Shown: piece after piece, positions 24,454 to 33,273 of the stretch
Numbering within the stretch: the first letter of the stretch is position 1
How the letters are laid out: each line of letters begins with the position of its first letter
The notes under the pieces: model-generated
What the model was told of the DNA's origin: nothing
Databases searched by the model: none
Seen by the model: the letters and a program-made list of their open reading frames with translations, nothing else
From: Candidatus Heimdallarchaeota archaeon
Lineage (GTDB): Archaea; Asgardarchaeota; Heimdallarchaeia; Heimdallarchaeales; Heimdallarchaeaceae
Length of the DNA stretch: 38,444 bases
Reading direction: 5' to 3'
Assembly (NCBI GenBank): GCA_016840095.1
Contig: JAEOSZ010000099.1
Span: forward strand, 27,475 to 65,918
Position numbers and translations under genes: made by a program

Positions 24454-26169
24454 ATGATACAAACATCAGAAGAGAGCATAACTGAAGATACTTCTAGTTT
24501 AATGGTACCAAGTAGACTAGAATATAACCGAATCTTCAGTCTTTCAAGCTTTGGAAAATTAATTACGATTGGTGCTCTAGTAGGTCTTCTGTATCTAACA
24601 TATTCTCTTCTAAGTTATTATCTAGAATCTTACTATTTCCCATTTGTAGTTATATTTACAATAATCCTCTTTTTTGTAATTTGGGTTTCTAGTCTATATT
24701 TTCTATTTTCATTAACTAGTACAGATATAGAAAAAACAGTTATCAAGAAAATCCTTCCTCTGTTGTTAGTTACAGCTTCATTAACAGCCTACTTCGCAAC
24801 AGTAATTGAGAATAAAGCATTTTTATTGGTGTTCACATTTAAGGATCTCTTAACGACAATCGGGGTACCAGGCATTACTTACCAAGTAGCTAATGCAGTG
24901 TTGTATGTTTCAGTAATCCCAATTATAGAGGAAATAGCCAAAATATTTCCACTTCTTATATTACTTGGTAATTTTGTAAGAGTTAACATTAAGAAGAAGA
25001 ACATAGTTACCAATCTAATCCCTACACACCGATTATTTGTCTTAATAGGAGGGTTTTATGGAGCAACATTTGACTTATTTGAGCAGTTCCTGTCTTTTTC
25101 AATATTGAGTAATCCTCCTCAAGGGTATTTTACATCAGCATTAACTAATCAAGAAATACTTGATGTTCTAATTAATACTAGAACAGTCTTTCCGTTACAT
25201 ACAATAACTTCTATGTTGCTTGCTTTCGGTCTAGGTTATGTCTTTATATCTAGAAAGGACAAGAAGAAAATTTTGTCAAGGATATTATTCTTCCTATCTT
25301 TTTGTGTATCAGTGGGATTTCACGCATATTGGAATTATAATTTCCAGATATTTAATGAGAAATTCACTCTTTCCCAGCTTCATAAAATGGGATACATATC
25401 TTATGCATTTTTTGGATTCTTCATCTTATGGATTGTATTCAAGATCCCTAGACTATGTCCTACGTGTTTTAGTGAGCATCGCTCTAAATACTGTAAAGTA
25501 ACAGAGAAAGATTTTGAGAAGTATAAGGAGAAAATTAGAAAGAATAGACGAATTGGACAGCTTGTCGATAGAACTACTAAAATGTTCGTTTGTCCAGAAT
25601 GTCAATATCCTCTTTACAATGGAGAATTTTGTGGCAATTGCTGGTCTTATCCTAAACTTCAGTGTGAAAACTGCAACCAAGTTATTCCATCTTTTAGTAG
25701 GAACTGCTGGGCATGTGGTGCTGATCTTCCAACATTGTTTGAGAAAATGGGCTCTTCATCTCAACCAATTTATATGAATCTCTCTGTTGGTTTTGCTAGA
25801 ATCCTAAGCATTGGGATATTAATCATCTTCGTATTTGTTTTCATAACCATTGATGATACTTTACACTTTTTGGGTAATACAATTTTTCTATTAAATGTCA
25901 TTATTGCCTTAGGAGTAAGTGTTATTTGGTATGCGTCACCAAAAAACAGAGTAAAATCAATTCTAGCTTCAATCAACATTACTTCTATTGTAGTATTTTC
26001 TCTACTAATAACGACACTTTACCTATCTATATTTGCAGTCTTTTTGATAATATCACTCTATCAAATCTTCTTCGGTTTGGTTGGTATAAGTCTGATTCTG
26101 CTTGTTGATTCTCTACTTATATTATTCATAATAAAAGCTTCAAGGGGGACAAATCTCATAATTTTATAG
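24454..26169 (+). CDS. PrsW-type intramembrane metalloprotease fused to zinc ribbons (571 aa)
   Basis: Membrane-embedded protease candidate. The PrsW hallmarks sit in predicted helices: E159-E160-x2-K163 in IPIIEEIAK, F206-x3-E210 in GATFDLFEQ, H249 in FPLHTITSM and H290-x3-N294 in FHAYWN. About seven helices precede a cytoplasmic Cys-rich part: C335-x2-C338...C347, then C380-x2-C383/C393-x2-C396 and C404-x2-C407/C418-x2-C421. The last two pairs of pairs form a double zinc ribbon. About four more helices follow (residues 445-565). Known PrsW cleaves an anti-sigma factor in Bacillus; archaeal substrates are unknown. TAGGAG before the ATG supports the start. This is the first of seven tightly packed genes with MoxR and DUF58, suggesting work on surface or membrane proteins. 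Confidence 0.83.
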   Translation: MIQTSEESITEDTSSLMVPSRLEYNRIFSLSSFGKLITIGALVGLLYLTYSLLSYYLESYYFPFVVIFTIILFFVIWVSSLYFLFSLTSTDIEKTVIKKILPLLLVTASLTAYFATVIENKAFLLVFTFKDLLTTIGVPGITYQVANAVLYVSVIPIIEEIAKIFPLLILLGNFVRVNIKKKNIVTNLIPTHRLFVLIGGFYGATFDLFEQFLSFSILSNPPQGYFTSALTNQEILDVLINTRTVFPLHTITSMLLAFGLGYVFISRKDKKKILSRILFFLSFCVSVGFHAYWNYNFQIFNEKFTLSQLHKMGYISYAFFGFFILWIVFKIPRLCPTCFSEHRSKYCKVTEKDFEKYKEKIRKNRRIGQLVDRTTKMFVCPECQYPLYNGEFCGNCWSYPKLQCENCNQVIPSFSRNCWACGADLPTLFEKMGSSSQPIYMNLSVGFARILSIGILIIFVFVFITIDDTLHFLGNTIFLLNVIIALGVSVIWYASPKNRVKSILASINITSIVVFSLLITTLYLSIFAVFLIISLYQIFFGLVGISLILLVDSLLILFIIKASRGTNLIIL

Positions 26170-26177
26170 GTGATATT

Positions 26178-27164
26178 ATGGCAAGACCAGATTCCACATA
26201 TGTTCCCCCACAACCTAAGAAGGATAAAGGGGAATCCCCACCTTTTAAATTTGATTTCAAGTATCTTCTATACAAGTTATTCTTCCCTTCCTTGAAGAAT
26301 AGAGGGAAAAAGGAATATGTTGGAATTCTTGTGAGAAGAAGCTCAACGTATCTAGCAATTGCTTATTCCATTGCTATTATTCTTAGTATAGTCATGTATT
26401 ATCTTAGCGATCTATCATTATTCTACGGACTTATTTGGAGCCCTGAAGAAATCCTTTATCTTCCGTTTCTTTCTACTTTCATTTCACAGAATCTAGATTC
26501 TTTGGTGGCCAACTACATAGTAACCATTTTTTTACCTTTTTTCTTATCAGGAATAATATGCTCAATAATTTGGGGAGAGGAAGCCAGAGACCTTGTTCTT
26601 AGTTCAGCAGTAGTAACTTTTCTATTGTTCATTACTTTGCATTTGTCACAAGTAATAATATTCAGCTCTTTGGCAGCAAGTATTTCAGGGGTGCTTTCAG
26701 GATTTTGGTATTTAGGTTATATTTTCATTTTTTCCTTTTCTTTCCTAATAATATGTTCTTTAGGAGGGATTATTGGTGTTCGATTTGGAAAACTGTTTAT
26801 CAATATGTTCCTTCCTAAAAAAGGAGCTAAAGTTTCATATTCTAACTTAATACAACCTAAAATGCCTCTTTCTGTTCAAACGATATTTGATTTGGATAAA
26901 CCCCCAAAATCTGAAGACAGGCAATATCATGCTTTATCAATGATTTATATGAATCAGAAGGTAGAGACTCTATTAAAATCAACTGAAAAAGAACATTGTA
27001 AGTATTTTGCGGATAGTAAATGTGCATACCTTGGCTATGTAACATCAGAACACAAATATCAGATTTGTTTGACAGACTATTGGCCTTTATGTAGAATATA
27101 TGCTTTCTTAAGTGAAAGCAAAATCATAGTCGATGAATCTCTTGGAGGTGATAAGAATGGCTAG
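26178..27164 (+). CDS. Five-helix membrane protein with symmetric four-Cys tail (328 aa)
   Basis: Not recognised as a named family. A Pro/Lys-rich N-terminal 55 residues (PPQPKKDKGESPPF) are followed by about five transmembrane helices (residues 60-215). Then comes a cytoplasmic part of about 110 residues. Near its end, four cysteines are spaced C-X7-C-X14-C-X7-C, from EHCKYFADSKC to QICLTDYWPLC, and could bind zinc or an Fe-S cluster. GGTGAT just before the ATG fixes the start, eight bases after the PrsW-like gene ends. Its own 3' end overlaps the next gene by eight bases. The tight coupling suggests a complex with the protease or the DUF4129 protein. Confidence 0.72.
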   Translation: MARPDSTYVPPQPKKDKGESPPFKFDFKYLLYKLFFPSLKNRGKKEYVGILVRRSSTYLAIAYSIAIILSIVMYYLSDLSLFYGLIWSPEEILYLPFLSTFISQNLDSLVANYIVTIFLPFFLSGIICSIIWGEEARDLVLSSAVVTFLLFITLHLSQVIIFSSLAASISGVLSGFWYLGYIFIFSFSFLIICSLGGIIGVRFGKLFINMFLPKKGAKVSYSNLIQPKMPLSVQTIFDLDKPPKSEDRQYHALSMIYMNQKVETLLKSTEKEHCKYFADSKCAYLGYVTSEHKYQICLTDYWPLCRIYAFLSESKIIVDESLGGDKNG

Positions 27165-27927
27165 GGATATCTCGAAATATATCAATCTTAGAATCCTCAT
27201 TCTTATAGCCTGTCTTGTTGTCTTTGTCTTAGTAAACAGTTCTCAAGAGAATTATGATGGGATTAATGATGTTTCTGTAAGTATACTTACTACAACAAAT
27301 CTTGGTACCTTTAATTCAACAACAGGAACTTTACCCACTACTACTGGACCAACTTTTCCTACAAATCCCCCCTCTACTCCCTCAAATGGAGGAATTACAC
27401 AAACAGGAAAACCCAGTGTACCTTCTAGAGCTTTACCTATTGGGATAGGAGTAGGAATTGCGATTCTGATATTCTTATTATATTTTAGAAGAAGAAAGGA
27501 AGTTACTCATACGAGTCAAAAAACAATACAAAAACAATCCATGGTATCTTCAAGAAGAAAGAAATTTAGAACCCAAATTGTAACACTAGTAGAGTTATTG
27601 GAGAAATTCTTGAAACATGGTAACTTTGCAGAAGGGATTATCTTCGGTTATCACCAATTAGATAAAAATATGAAAAGAGTTCTTGGAATTAAGAGAGAAA
27701 CTTATCTTACACCAAAAGAATTTTCTATGTCATTAAGTCTACCTGAGATTTTGCCACACTTCAAAAAGATTGTAGATATTTTCTATGAAGCCCGTTATAG
27801 AATATCTCCAATGAACTACGATAATCTTGAATCCTTTATCCTTGAATTGAAAATTATCAAAGATATGAGTGGTAAAGAAGTCGATATTCAGATAACACAA
27901 ACAGAAGAAATTGGTGAAGAAATATGA
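27157..27927 (+). CDS. DUF4129 domain membrane protein (256 aa)
   Basis: Membrane protein with a helix near the N-terminus (NLRILILIACLVVFVLV), an external linker of about 55 residues rich in Thr, Pro, Ser and Gly, and a second helix (IGIGVGIAILIFLLYF). A cytoplasmic alpha-helical domain follows. That domain (VTLVELLEKFLKHGNFAEGI, then IKRETYLTPKEF and IFYEARYRISPM) has the pattern of DUF4129, a domain found at the C-terminus of TgpA transglutaminases or as a separate protein beside MoxR and DUF58. GGAGGTGAT five bases before ATG 27157 is an almost perfect ribosome site and rules out the upstream start at 27133. The stop overlaps the next gene as ATGA. Confidence 0.82.
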   Translation: MARDISKYINLRILILIACLVVFVLVNSSQENYDGINDVSVSILTTTNLGTFNSTTGTLPTTTGPTFPTNPPSTPSNGGITQTGKPSVPSRALPIGIGVGIAILIFLLYFRRRKEVTHTSQKTIQKQSMVSSRRKKFRTQIVTLVELLEKFLKHGNFAEGIIFGYHQLDKNMKRVLGIKRETYLTPKEFSMSLSLPEILPHFKKIVDIFYEARYRISPMNYDNLESFILELKIIKDMSGKEVDIQITQTEEIGEEI

Positions 27928-29207
27928 AAATTTCAAAAGCTTTCTTTTCGAAAAAGTATTCACCATTCTTTAAAATGGTAATCCAAACATTGTTACTTTT
28001 TGTTATTTTTACGATTCCTTTAAGTATCAATATTACTCACACTCCTCCTCCTTATACAATGTATAATACTACTCCAAGTGGGTTATCAATTTTTAATTCA
28101 TTCCTTCAGGAAAGAGGATTCAATACTACTAGAACGATTTTATCTACTGACCCAATTTTGAAACTTCCAGATTCATCAATACTAGTAATCGCTGGAGGAG
28201 CAAAAAATTACAGAGCATCAGAAAAAGCGGTAATTGATTCATTTGTCGCTAGAGGTGGGACACTTCTTCTTCTTGGAGGATCAGGATCCTCATATGATCT
28301 TGCAGAATACTTTGGAATTACGATGTCTGTTTCTATGCTTCTAGCAACAGAAAACTATTATCCCTCACCTGAATACATTTTCACTCATTCTCCAGCAACT
28401 ATCAATGGAACTTTGTGCTTTGCATATTCAAGGGCAATTCTTTATGTTGCTCAAAGTGATCATCAAATTGAAGTTCAATCAATTTCTACTGCTCCTACTG
28501 TTTTTATTGATGGGAATGGTGACAAAATATGGGATCAGATAGCTGAAGATATTAGAAGCTACAAGGTAGCTGTAGCAGTAAGTAGAGGTTTAGGAACAAT
28601 CGTTACTATTTCTTCTATGAGTTTTCTAACTAATGATTTATATCTTGCTGGTTTTGATAATTTGAATCTCACAATTAGTTTGATTGGAGCTTACACTGGA
28701 GGAACAGAGCCACTTGTCTGTTTTGAAGAAAGTCACAAAAGGTGGCCTTTTGCTTCAACTGAAGGCATAATTAATCAGACTTATGGTAGTATTATTTTAT
28801 TATCCAAAACAAGAATTTTTATTTTCATAGTAATTCTTCTTTTATTGTTCTTTTATTACATAACTCCTAGATTCAAAGATGTTTTCAGAACAAAAGAATC
28901 CTATAAAAAATTCATTTCAAAAAAGATTTGGAGTAGAAGAAGAGAACTATTTGATACTTTTGGGTCACCGATAAATCCTACGGTTGAGGAAAAAATACTA
29001 TCATATTTGTATTTTCAGCATGAACTTTATCCAAGAAAAGCTTACAATTATTTTATTTTAGAGAAGATGAAATTTGTACCTTCTCATTTATATGAAGAGG
29101 AAGAGAGAGAGCTTTTTGAGCTCGCATTATCGAAAAAATTAGATCACGATACATTCCTGTTTCTGTTTAAGAGACTGGAAGTTATACAAAAAAGAAGGCG
29201 ATATTAA
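27924..29207 (+). CDS. DUF4350-type membrane protein (427 aa)
   Basis: An N-terminal helix (VIQTLLLFVIFTIPLSI) leads to an external domain. That domain opens TMYNTTPSGLSIFNSFLQER and contains SILVIAGGAKNYRASEKAVI and a SFVARGGTLLLLGG segment. These follow the DUF4350 / glutamine-amidotransferase-like fold without its catalytic Cys. A second helix (IFIFIVILLLLFFYYI) at about residue 300 is followed by a cytoplasmic helical tail of about 110 residues (ETRELF-like SRRRELFDTFGSP, then YFQHELYPRKAYNYF). DUF4350 genes are standard neighbours of MoxR, DUF58 and DUF4129. Starts within the previous stop (ATGA) and shares one base with the next start (TAATG), so translation is probably coupled. Confidence 0.78.
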   Translation: MKISKAFFSKKYSPFFKMVIQTLLLFVIFTIPLSINITHTPPPYTMYNTTPSGLSIFNSFLQERGFNTTRTILSTDPILKLPDSSILVIAGGAKNYRASEKAVIDSFVARGGTLLLLGGSGSSYDLAEYFGITMSVSMLLATENYYPSPEYIFTHSPATINGTLCFAYSRAILYVAQSDHQIEVQSISTAPTVFIDGNGDKIWDQIAEDIRSYKVAVAVSRGLGTIVTISSMSFLTNDLYLAGFDNLNLTISLIGAYTGGTEPLVCFEESHKRWPFASTEGIINQTYGSIILLSKTRIFIFIVILLLLFFYYITPRFKDVFRTKESYKKFISKKIWSRRRELFDTFGSPINPTVEEKILSYLYFQHELYPRKAYNYFILEKMKFVPSHLYEEEERELFELALSKKLDHDTFLFLFKRLEVIQKRRRY

Positions 29208-30151
29208 TGACACAAGTACAAGAAACTAAAGAGATTTTTGGCAAAATAATGGGCGAAATGAAAAAACGGATAGTTGGAAATGATAATGTTATTGAACTAA
29301 TGTTTGCTTCACTTTTAAGTGGGGGACATGTTCTTCTAGAAGGTGTCCCAGGGATTGCTAAAACCTTAATGGCCAGCACTTTAGCAGAAGTTATCAAAGT
29401 GGGTTTTAAGCGTATTCAGTTTACAAGCGATCTGATGCCTGCAGATATTACTGGTGGAAATATATACGAAAGAGAGACTAGTTCTTTCAATTTCATTGAA
29501 GGTCCAGTATTCACAAATGTTCTTTTAACTGATGAGATAAACAGAGCACCACCGAAAACACAATCTGCATTATTAGAAGCAATGCAAGAAAAACAAGTTT
29601 CTTCTGGGAAGAAAACATACAAACTACCAGAACCATTTATGGTTATTGCTACACAGAATCCAATAGAATCAACTGGTGTTTATCCTCTCCCAGAGGCCCA
29701 AATCGACCGTTTTCTTGTTAAGATACCCGTTTATCCTCCTTCTCTCCAAGGAGAAATTTCAATGTTAACAAAGAAGAAAGATGAAATGTTTGCTGATGTA
29801 AATGCCGTTACAAAAAAGGATACTTTGAAGAAATTATCGAATGAGATCGAAAAAAGTGTAATTCTTAGTAACCAAATAATTGAGTACATTGCAAAACTAG
29901 TTGTTGCTACAAGATCAGTACCATCTTTAGCTTTAGGGGCAAGTCCCAGAGGTTCTATAGCTCTGTTAACCTTAAGCAGATCCATTGCTGCAATAAGAGG
30001 AAGAGATTTTGTAGAACCCGATGATATCAAAGCAATTTTCTTTCCAGTGATGAATCACAGATTAATACTGTCCCCTGAAGCTGAAATTGAACAAATTAGA
30101 GTTTCAGAAATTATCCAAAATATACTATCAGAAGTTGAAGTAGTAATTTAG
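29207..30151 (+). CDS. moxR: MoxR-family AAA+ ATPase
   Basis: Cytosolic AAA+ chaperone-type ATPase, 314 residues. Walker A is GVPGIAKT (46-53). Walker B is LLTDEINRAPPKTQSALLEAM (split here: LLTDE at 106-110, then the sensor-preceding helix). Sensor 1 is ATQNPIES, followed by GVYPLPEAQIDRF. The sensor 2 arginine region is in ASPRGSIAL near 245. These are diagnostic of MoxR. In known systems MoxR works with the adjacent DUF58/VWA protein to mature or assemble other proteins. Its place between DUF4350 and DUF58 genes is the classical arrangement. Start overlaps the previous stop by one base. Confidence 0.95.
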   Translation: MTQVQETKEIFGKIMGEMKKRIVGNDNVIELMFASLLSGGHVLLEGVPGIAKTLMASTLAEVIKVGFKRIQFTSDLMPADITGGNIYERETSSFNFIEGPVFTNVLLTDEINRAPPKTQSALLEAMQEKQVSSGKKTYKLPEPFMVIATQNPIESTGVYPLPEAQIDRFLVKIPVYPPSLQGEISMLTKKKDEMFADVNAVTKKDTLKKLSNEIEKSVILSNQIIEYIAKLVVATRSVPSLALGASPRGSIALLTLSRSIAAIRGRDFVEPDDIKAIFFPVMNHRLILSPEAEIEQIRVSEIIQNILSEVEVVI

Positions 30152-30173
30152 AAATGGTTAGAGGAAGATGAAC

Positions 30174-31550
30174 ATGGATGATGAACAATTCTTTGAATTA
30201 ACAAAGAATGGAAAGATTTTCATTCTTTTGGGAAGTTTGTCAGTTATTCTAGGTTTATCTATTGATAACTATCTTTTAATCATTCCAGGGTTATTTTTTT
30301 GGTTAATAATAGCTTCAGCATTTGTTCACTACTTAACAACACAAGATGTTTCTTTTGAGACAGATATGAGGATATCAAAAGAGTATCTAAGAAGTAGAGG
30401 ATTATTAGCTGTTGCAGTATCTTTAACCAACATATCAAACAAAAAACTTAGGATAAAAACTAAATTACAATTTTCCTACCATTTCCGTAGTATTAACCAA
30501 CCAGATCATTTGTATCTAAAATTGGAACCTAATCAAACACAGAACATAGTTTGGATTTTGTTAGCAGCAAGAAGAGGGAATGCTGAAATTGGACCTATTG
30601 AAATAGCTGTAGGTCCTCATCAGCAGCTGTTCAAGAACATACGAATTCTAAAGAAAGTTGAAACAATAAAGATACTCCCGCAGAGACCACGTATCAATAT
30701 ACCTTGGAAAACCAAAAAAGAATTACTTCTTAAGATGGTTCATGAATTTGCTCAAAGAATCAAGGGACGTGGAGATGAGTTCTTTGCTTTACGTGACTAC
30801 CTCCCCGGAGATGAGGTCAAACATATAGATTGGTACGCTACTGCTAGACATGATAAATTAATTACTAAGGAATATGAAGATGAAAGAAATCTCCATTTTC
30901 TGATATATCTAGATTTAGGGAGTGCGATGTTTGGACCTAAATTCGAATATTCTTTGTCATCAGCTGTGGAAATTTCTTCCCTAATAAGAGGAACAAGTCA
31001 TGATTTAGCTGTGATTGCATATGGAGATTATGTGAATAAATTCATTGTTCCTCAGGTTGGAAAGAACGAATTGAGATTAATGCTGAATCTATATGATATA
31101 GAACCAATTGGTGTTGAGAGCAATTTTATTAATGCTGTGAAATTTACCAGAACAAATCGGTTATATCATTCCATTGCAATCATCTTTTCAGATTTAGAAG
31201 GGGATTTAAAGAGAAAGCTTCAAGGCTTACACTTACTTCACTCAATGGGAAGTAGAGTTATATTTGTTAATTTTTCTACAATGGATTTCAACATTCTTGC
31301 TTCTTCAGATTTGGTTATTGAAGATGCGGAAAATAAAGAATATCAGGACATTATGAAGGATATTTTTCCAAGTTTGGTGAGAGATGAATATCAAAGGAGA
31401 GAAATGGAAGTAAGGAGAATTCTTTACTCAATAGGTGGAGATTATGTTGAGATTAATGGGTATGAAGATAACATAATTCTTTCCTTATATAGGCTGATGA
31501 AAAAATACTCTCCATCACATAGATTAGTACAAGAAGCATTGGGACGATAA
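30174..31550 (+). CDS. DUF58 protein (MoxR partner)
   Basis: Membrane-attached DUF58 protein with a VWA-like fold. Two hydrophobic segments lie at the N-terminus (IFILLGSLSVILGL and LLIIPGLFFWLIIASAF), then a beta-rich domain. The diagnostic block begins near residue 198: RGDEFFALRDYLPGDEVKHI, then DWYATARHDKLITKEYEDER. After that LIYLDLGSAM starts the VWA-like fold. All family hallmarks (F..LR.Y.PGD...IDW..TAR) are present. ATG at 30174 is preferred because AGAGGA lies eight bases upstream; ATG at 30168 would leave only two bases. The stop is one base before the next ATG. Expected to be the substrate-handling partner of MoxR. Confidence 0.93.
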   Translation: MDDEQFFELTKNGKIFILLGSLSVILGLSIDNYLLIIPGLFFWLIIASAFVHYLTTQDVSFETDMRISKEYLRSRGLLAVAVSLTNISNKKLRIKTKLQFSYHFRSINQPDHLYLKLEPNQTQNIVWILLAARRGNAEIGPIEIAVGPHQQLFKNIRILKKVETIKILPQRPRINIPWKTKKELLLKMVHEFAQRIKGRGDEFFALRDYLPGDEVKHIDWYATARHDKLITKEYEDERNLHFLIYLDLGSAMFGPKFEYSLSSAVEISSLIRGTSHDLAVIAYGDYVNKFIVPQVGKNELRLMLNLYDIEPIGVESNFINAVKFTRTNRLYHSIAIIFSDLEGDLKRKLQGLHLLHSMGSRVIFVNFSTMDFNILASSDLVIEDAENKEYQDIMKDIFPSLVRDEYQRREMEVRRILYSIGGDYVEINGYEDNIILSLYRLMKKYSPSHRLVQEALGR

Positions 31551-31551
31551 T

Positions 31552-32358
31552 ATGAGAATCAGAGATAAAGTTTACGAAGATGATTGGAAACAAACTAGAA
31601 AGATTGCTCCTGGTTCCCAAATCATGATATTTTGTCATCACCTTTTTGGAATAGCTGCAATTGCAGTGATAATTCTCCAATCTGTTCTGAGTTTAAATAT
31701 CTATATTTTCACTATATGGCTTATTATAGGTGTTATTAATCTCATGTTAGATCTTGTTAGAGGAGGAGATCTAAATCTTAGAAATGAATTAAGTTTTGGT
31801 TTCTTCTTTATTCTAGGTACTGGAATATCTCTGCTATTAGCTAATGTGAACTCAATGTTCTTTCCAGATACACTAGGTAGAATAGATATCATATTATTTC
31901 AAATATCTGCAGGTATTTGCATAGGAGTAAGATTGCTTCTATCTCTGTTCTTCTTGGAGTTCTATTCACATGAGAGATTCTATGTTACACCTATTAGTGA
32001 TTATTCAAGAGAACAAGTGAAGAATTATGAAGATAACTTAACCTTAACAGATTTTGAGAGAAAGGTTATCAAAGAACTCGATGTATTTCAGAAGTGGTGG
32101 ATATTGATTAAAAAGATGTTATGGCCACTTATTTCTATTCTAATTCTAGTTTTGTTTGCAGTTATTTACTCTCTAGTTATATATTATATTATACCTCAAA
32201 ACTCTATAGCTGAGTTTATTATACGTCCCTCTTTAATTGTAGTTGCGATTCTATATACAATCCTTCTCATCAGAATGAATGCTGTCTTACCTAAAATTAG
32301 AGATGAACCTACTTTATTAATGAAGGATGATGAAGAAGTTTCTGATTCTGAAGAATAG
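31552..32358 (+). CDS. Polytopic membrane protein closing the MoxR operon (268 aa)
   Basis: Not recognised. Four to five transmembrane helices precede a soluble loop of about 50 residues: MIFCHHLFGIAAIAVIILQS, IYIFTIWLIIGVINLML, FGFFFILGTGISLLLANV and an amphipathic one around ISAGICIGVRLLLSLFFLEF. The loop (SDYSREQVKNYEDNLTLTDF) leads to two more helices (LISILILVLFAVIYSLVIYY, SLIVVAILYTILLIRM) and an acidic tail (DDEEVSDSEE). The start is one base after the DUF58 stop, so it is part of the same message and the last gene of the operon. A membrane scaffold role is only a guess from context. Confidence 0.72.
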   Translation: MRIRDKVYEDDWKQTRKIAPGSQIMIFCHHLFGIAAIAVIILQSVLSLNIYIFTIWLIIGVINLMLDLVRGGDLNLRNELSFGFFFILGTGISLLLANVNSMFFPDTLGRIDIILFQISAGICIGVRLLLSLFFLEFYSHERFYVTPISDYSREQVKNYEDNLTLTDFERKVIKELDVFQKWWILIKKMLWPLISILILVLFAVIYSLVIYYIIPQNSIAEFIIRPSLIVVAILYTILLIRMNAVLPKIRDEPTLLMKDDEEVSDSEE

Positions 32359-32421
32359 CTTCATCAACTCTCTATTAATTTAGTTAACGTAAATAATTGA
32401 TATAATGTAAAAGAGAAAAAC

Positions 32422-33120
32422 CTAACTACCATTTTCAAGAATTTCTTTAAGAGTTTTATATCTTCCACATGATTTATCATTTTCAGGGCAATATCCATAA
32501 AAATCACAATAAGCACCTAAATCTTTGAAAATCAGTGGTGATACTTTTTGAGCTTCTTCTAACATAATTTCTGCTAAACGACGGATTTCCCATTGGCTGC
32601 AAAGGCAAAGCCGTTGGACAAAGAAATCTACTAAAGAATGTGCATTCATTGATACAATCAGTTGAGTTGTTGTTGCTCCTGGAAGAATAAATCTTGCATC
32701 CTCCTTAGGAATACCACCATCTACCATCTCTTGGTAAAGATCACTACATTCTTCTAGTTTTTTGTTGTAGTGCTCAATGAACGTCGATTTCTTTATTGTC
32801 TCTGGAATTACAGCTTTGAAATTTTTTGCATCAACATATCTCTGTGACTGTTGTGAATAACTTGCAATTCGTTTTCTTACTAGTTGATGGCTTGCTACTC
32901 TGCTTAATCCTGAAACATAAAATACATAGACATTATGTTCTAAAATTGATAGATGTCCATTTTTAACGATTTTACTTAAATATTCTGCAGGTTTTCTTTC
33001 AGCATCTGATCGTATCTCTTCATAATCATGGCCACCTGAATAACAAATAGCAGCCGCCATTTTTGCAATCAAATCAGTTTCCTTTGGATAAGAAATCAGC
33101 TTTACTTGAATGTTTATCAC
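32422..33120 (-). CDS. thyX: Flavin-dependent thymidylate synthase ThyX
   Basis: Makes dTMP from dUMP with methylene-tetrahydrofolate and FAD, NAD(P)H-linked. The 232-residue protein has the ThyX blocks: SILEHNVYVFYVSGLSRVAS (58-77), HQLVRKRIASYSQQSQRY (78-95) containing the signature RHR-X7-S in the form R82-K83-R84...S92, then ARFILPGATTTQLIVSMNAH and FFVQRLCLCSQWEIR. The conserved middle His of RHR is Lys here. The C-terminal extension CDFYGYCPENDKSCGRYKTL has four cysteines and could bind a metal. Start is GTG at 33120. It converges on the MoxR operon, and the spacer upstream separates it from the transglutaminase-like gene. Confidence 0.93.
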   Translation of the reverse strand: MINIQVKLISYPKETDLIAKMAAAICYSGGHDYEEIRSDAERKPAEYLSKIVKNGHLSILEHNVYVFYVSGLSRVASHQLVRKRIASYSQQSQRYVDAKNFKAVIPETIKKSTFIEHYNKKLEECSDLYQEMVDGGIPKEDARFILPGATTTQLIVSMNAHSLVDFFVQRLCLCSQWEIRRLAEIMLEEAQKVSPLIFKDLGAYCDFYGYCPENDKSCGRYKTLKEILENGS

Positions 33121-33189
33121 TTCCGATTTGCTATACTCTCAGTTGAGATATGTTAACCATTTGTTGATTCAAGTGAGTAGTATATGAGT

Positions 33190-33204
33190 GAATGTATGAC
33201 ATTC
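33190..33204. repeat. Small hairpin (6-bp stem, 3-base loop)
   Basis: GAATGT-ATG-ACATTC, perfect 6-bp inverted repeat, flanked by AGT and ACT that could extend it with one unpaired C and T-T-C mismatch. Seventy bases before the thyX start on the opposite strand, so it could lie in the thyX upstream control region. Confidence 0.35.
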
Positions 33205-33247
33205 CTTCACTATTCGTTTTGTTGATGATGTATCGACTTTATTGATT

Positions 33248-33273
33248 GAAGTAAAGTATTATTCATTTACTTC
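33248..33273. repeat. Perfect 8-bp inverted repeat with 10-base spacer
   Basis: GAAGTAAA (33248-33255) and TTTACTTC (33266-33273) are exact inverted copies around GTATTATTCA. The arm and spacer sizes resemble the repeat at 8001-8028. It could be an operator or an RNA hairpin; a T-rich stretch follows on the plus strand. Confidence 0.45.

Noticed and set aside
33225..33260. GTTGATGATG and TTGATTGA as boxes of a C/D guide RNA
   Set aside because: C-like box is present, but a proper CTGA D box and C'/D' pair at the right spacing are not found.
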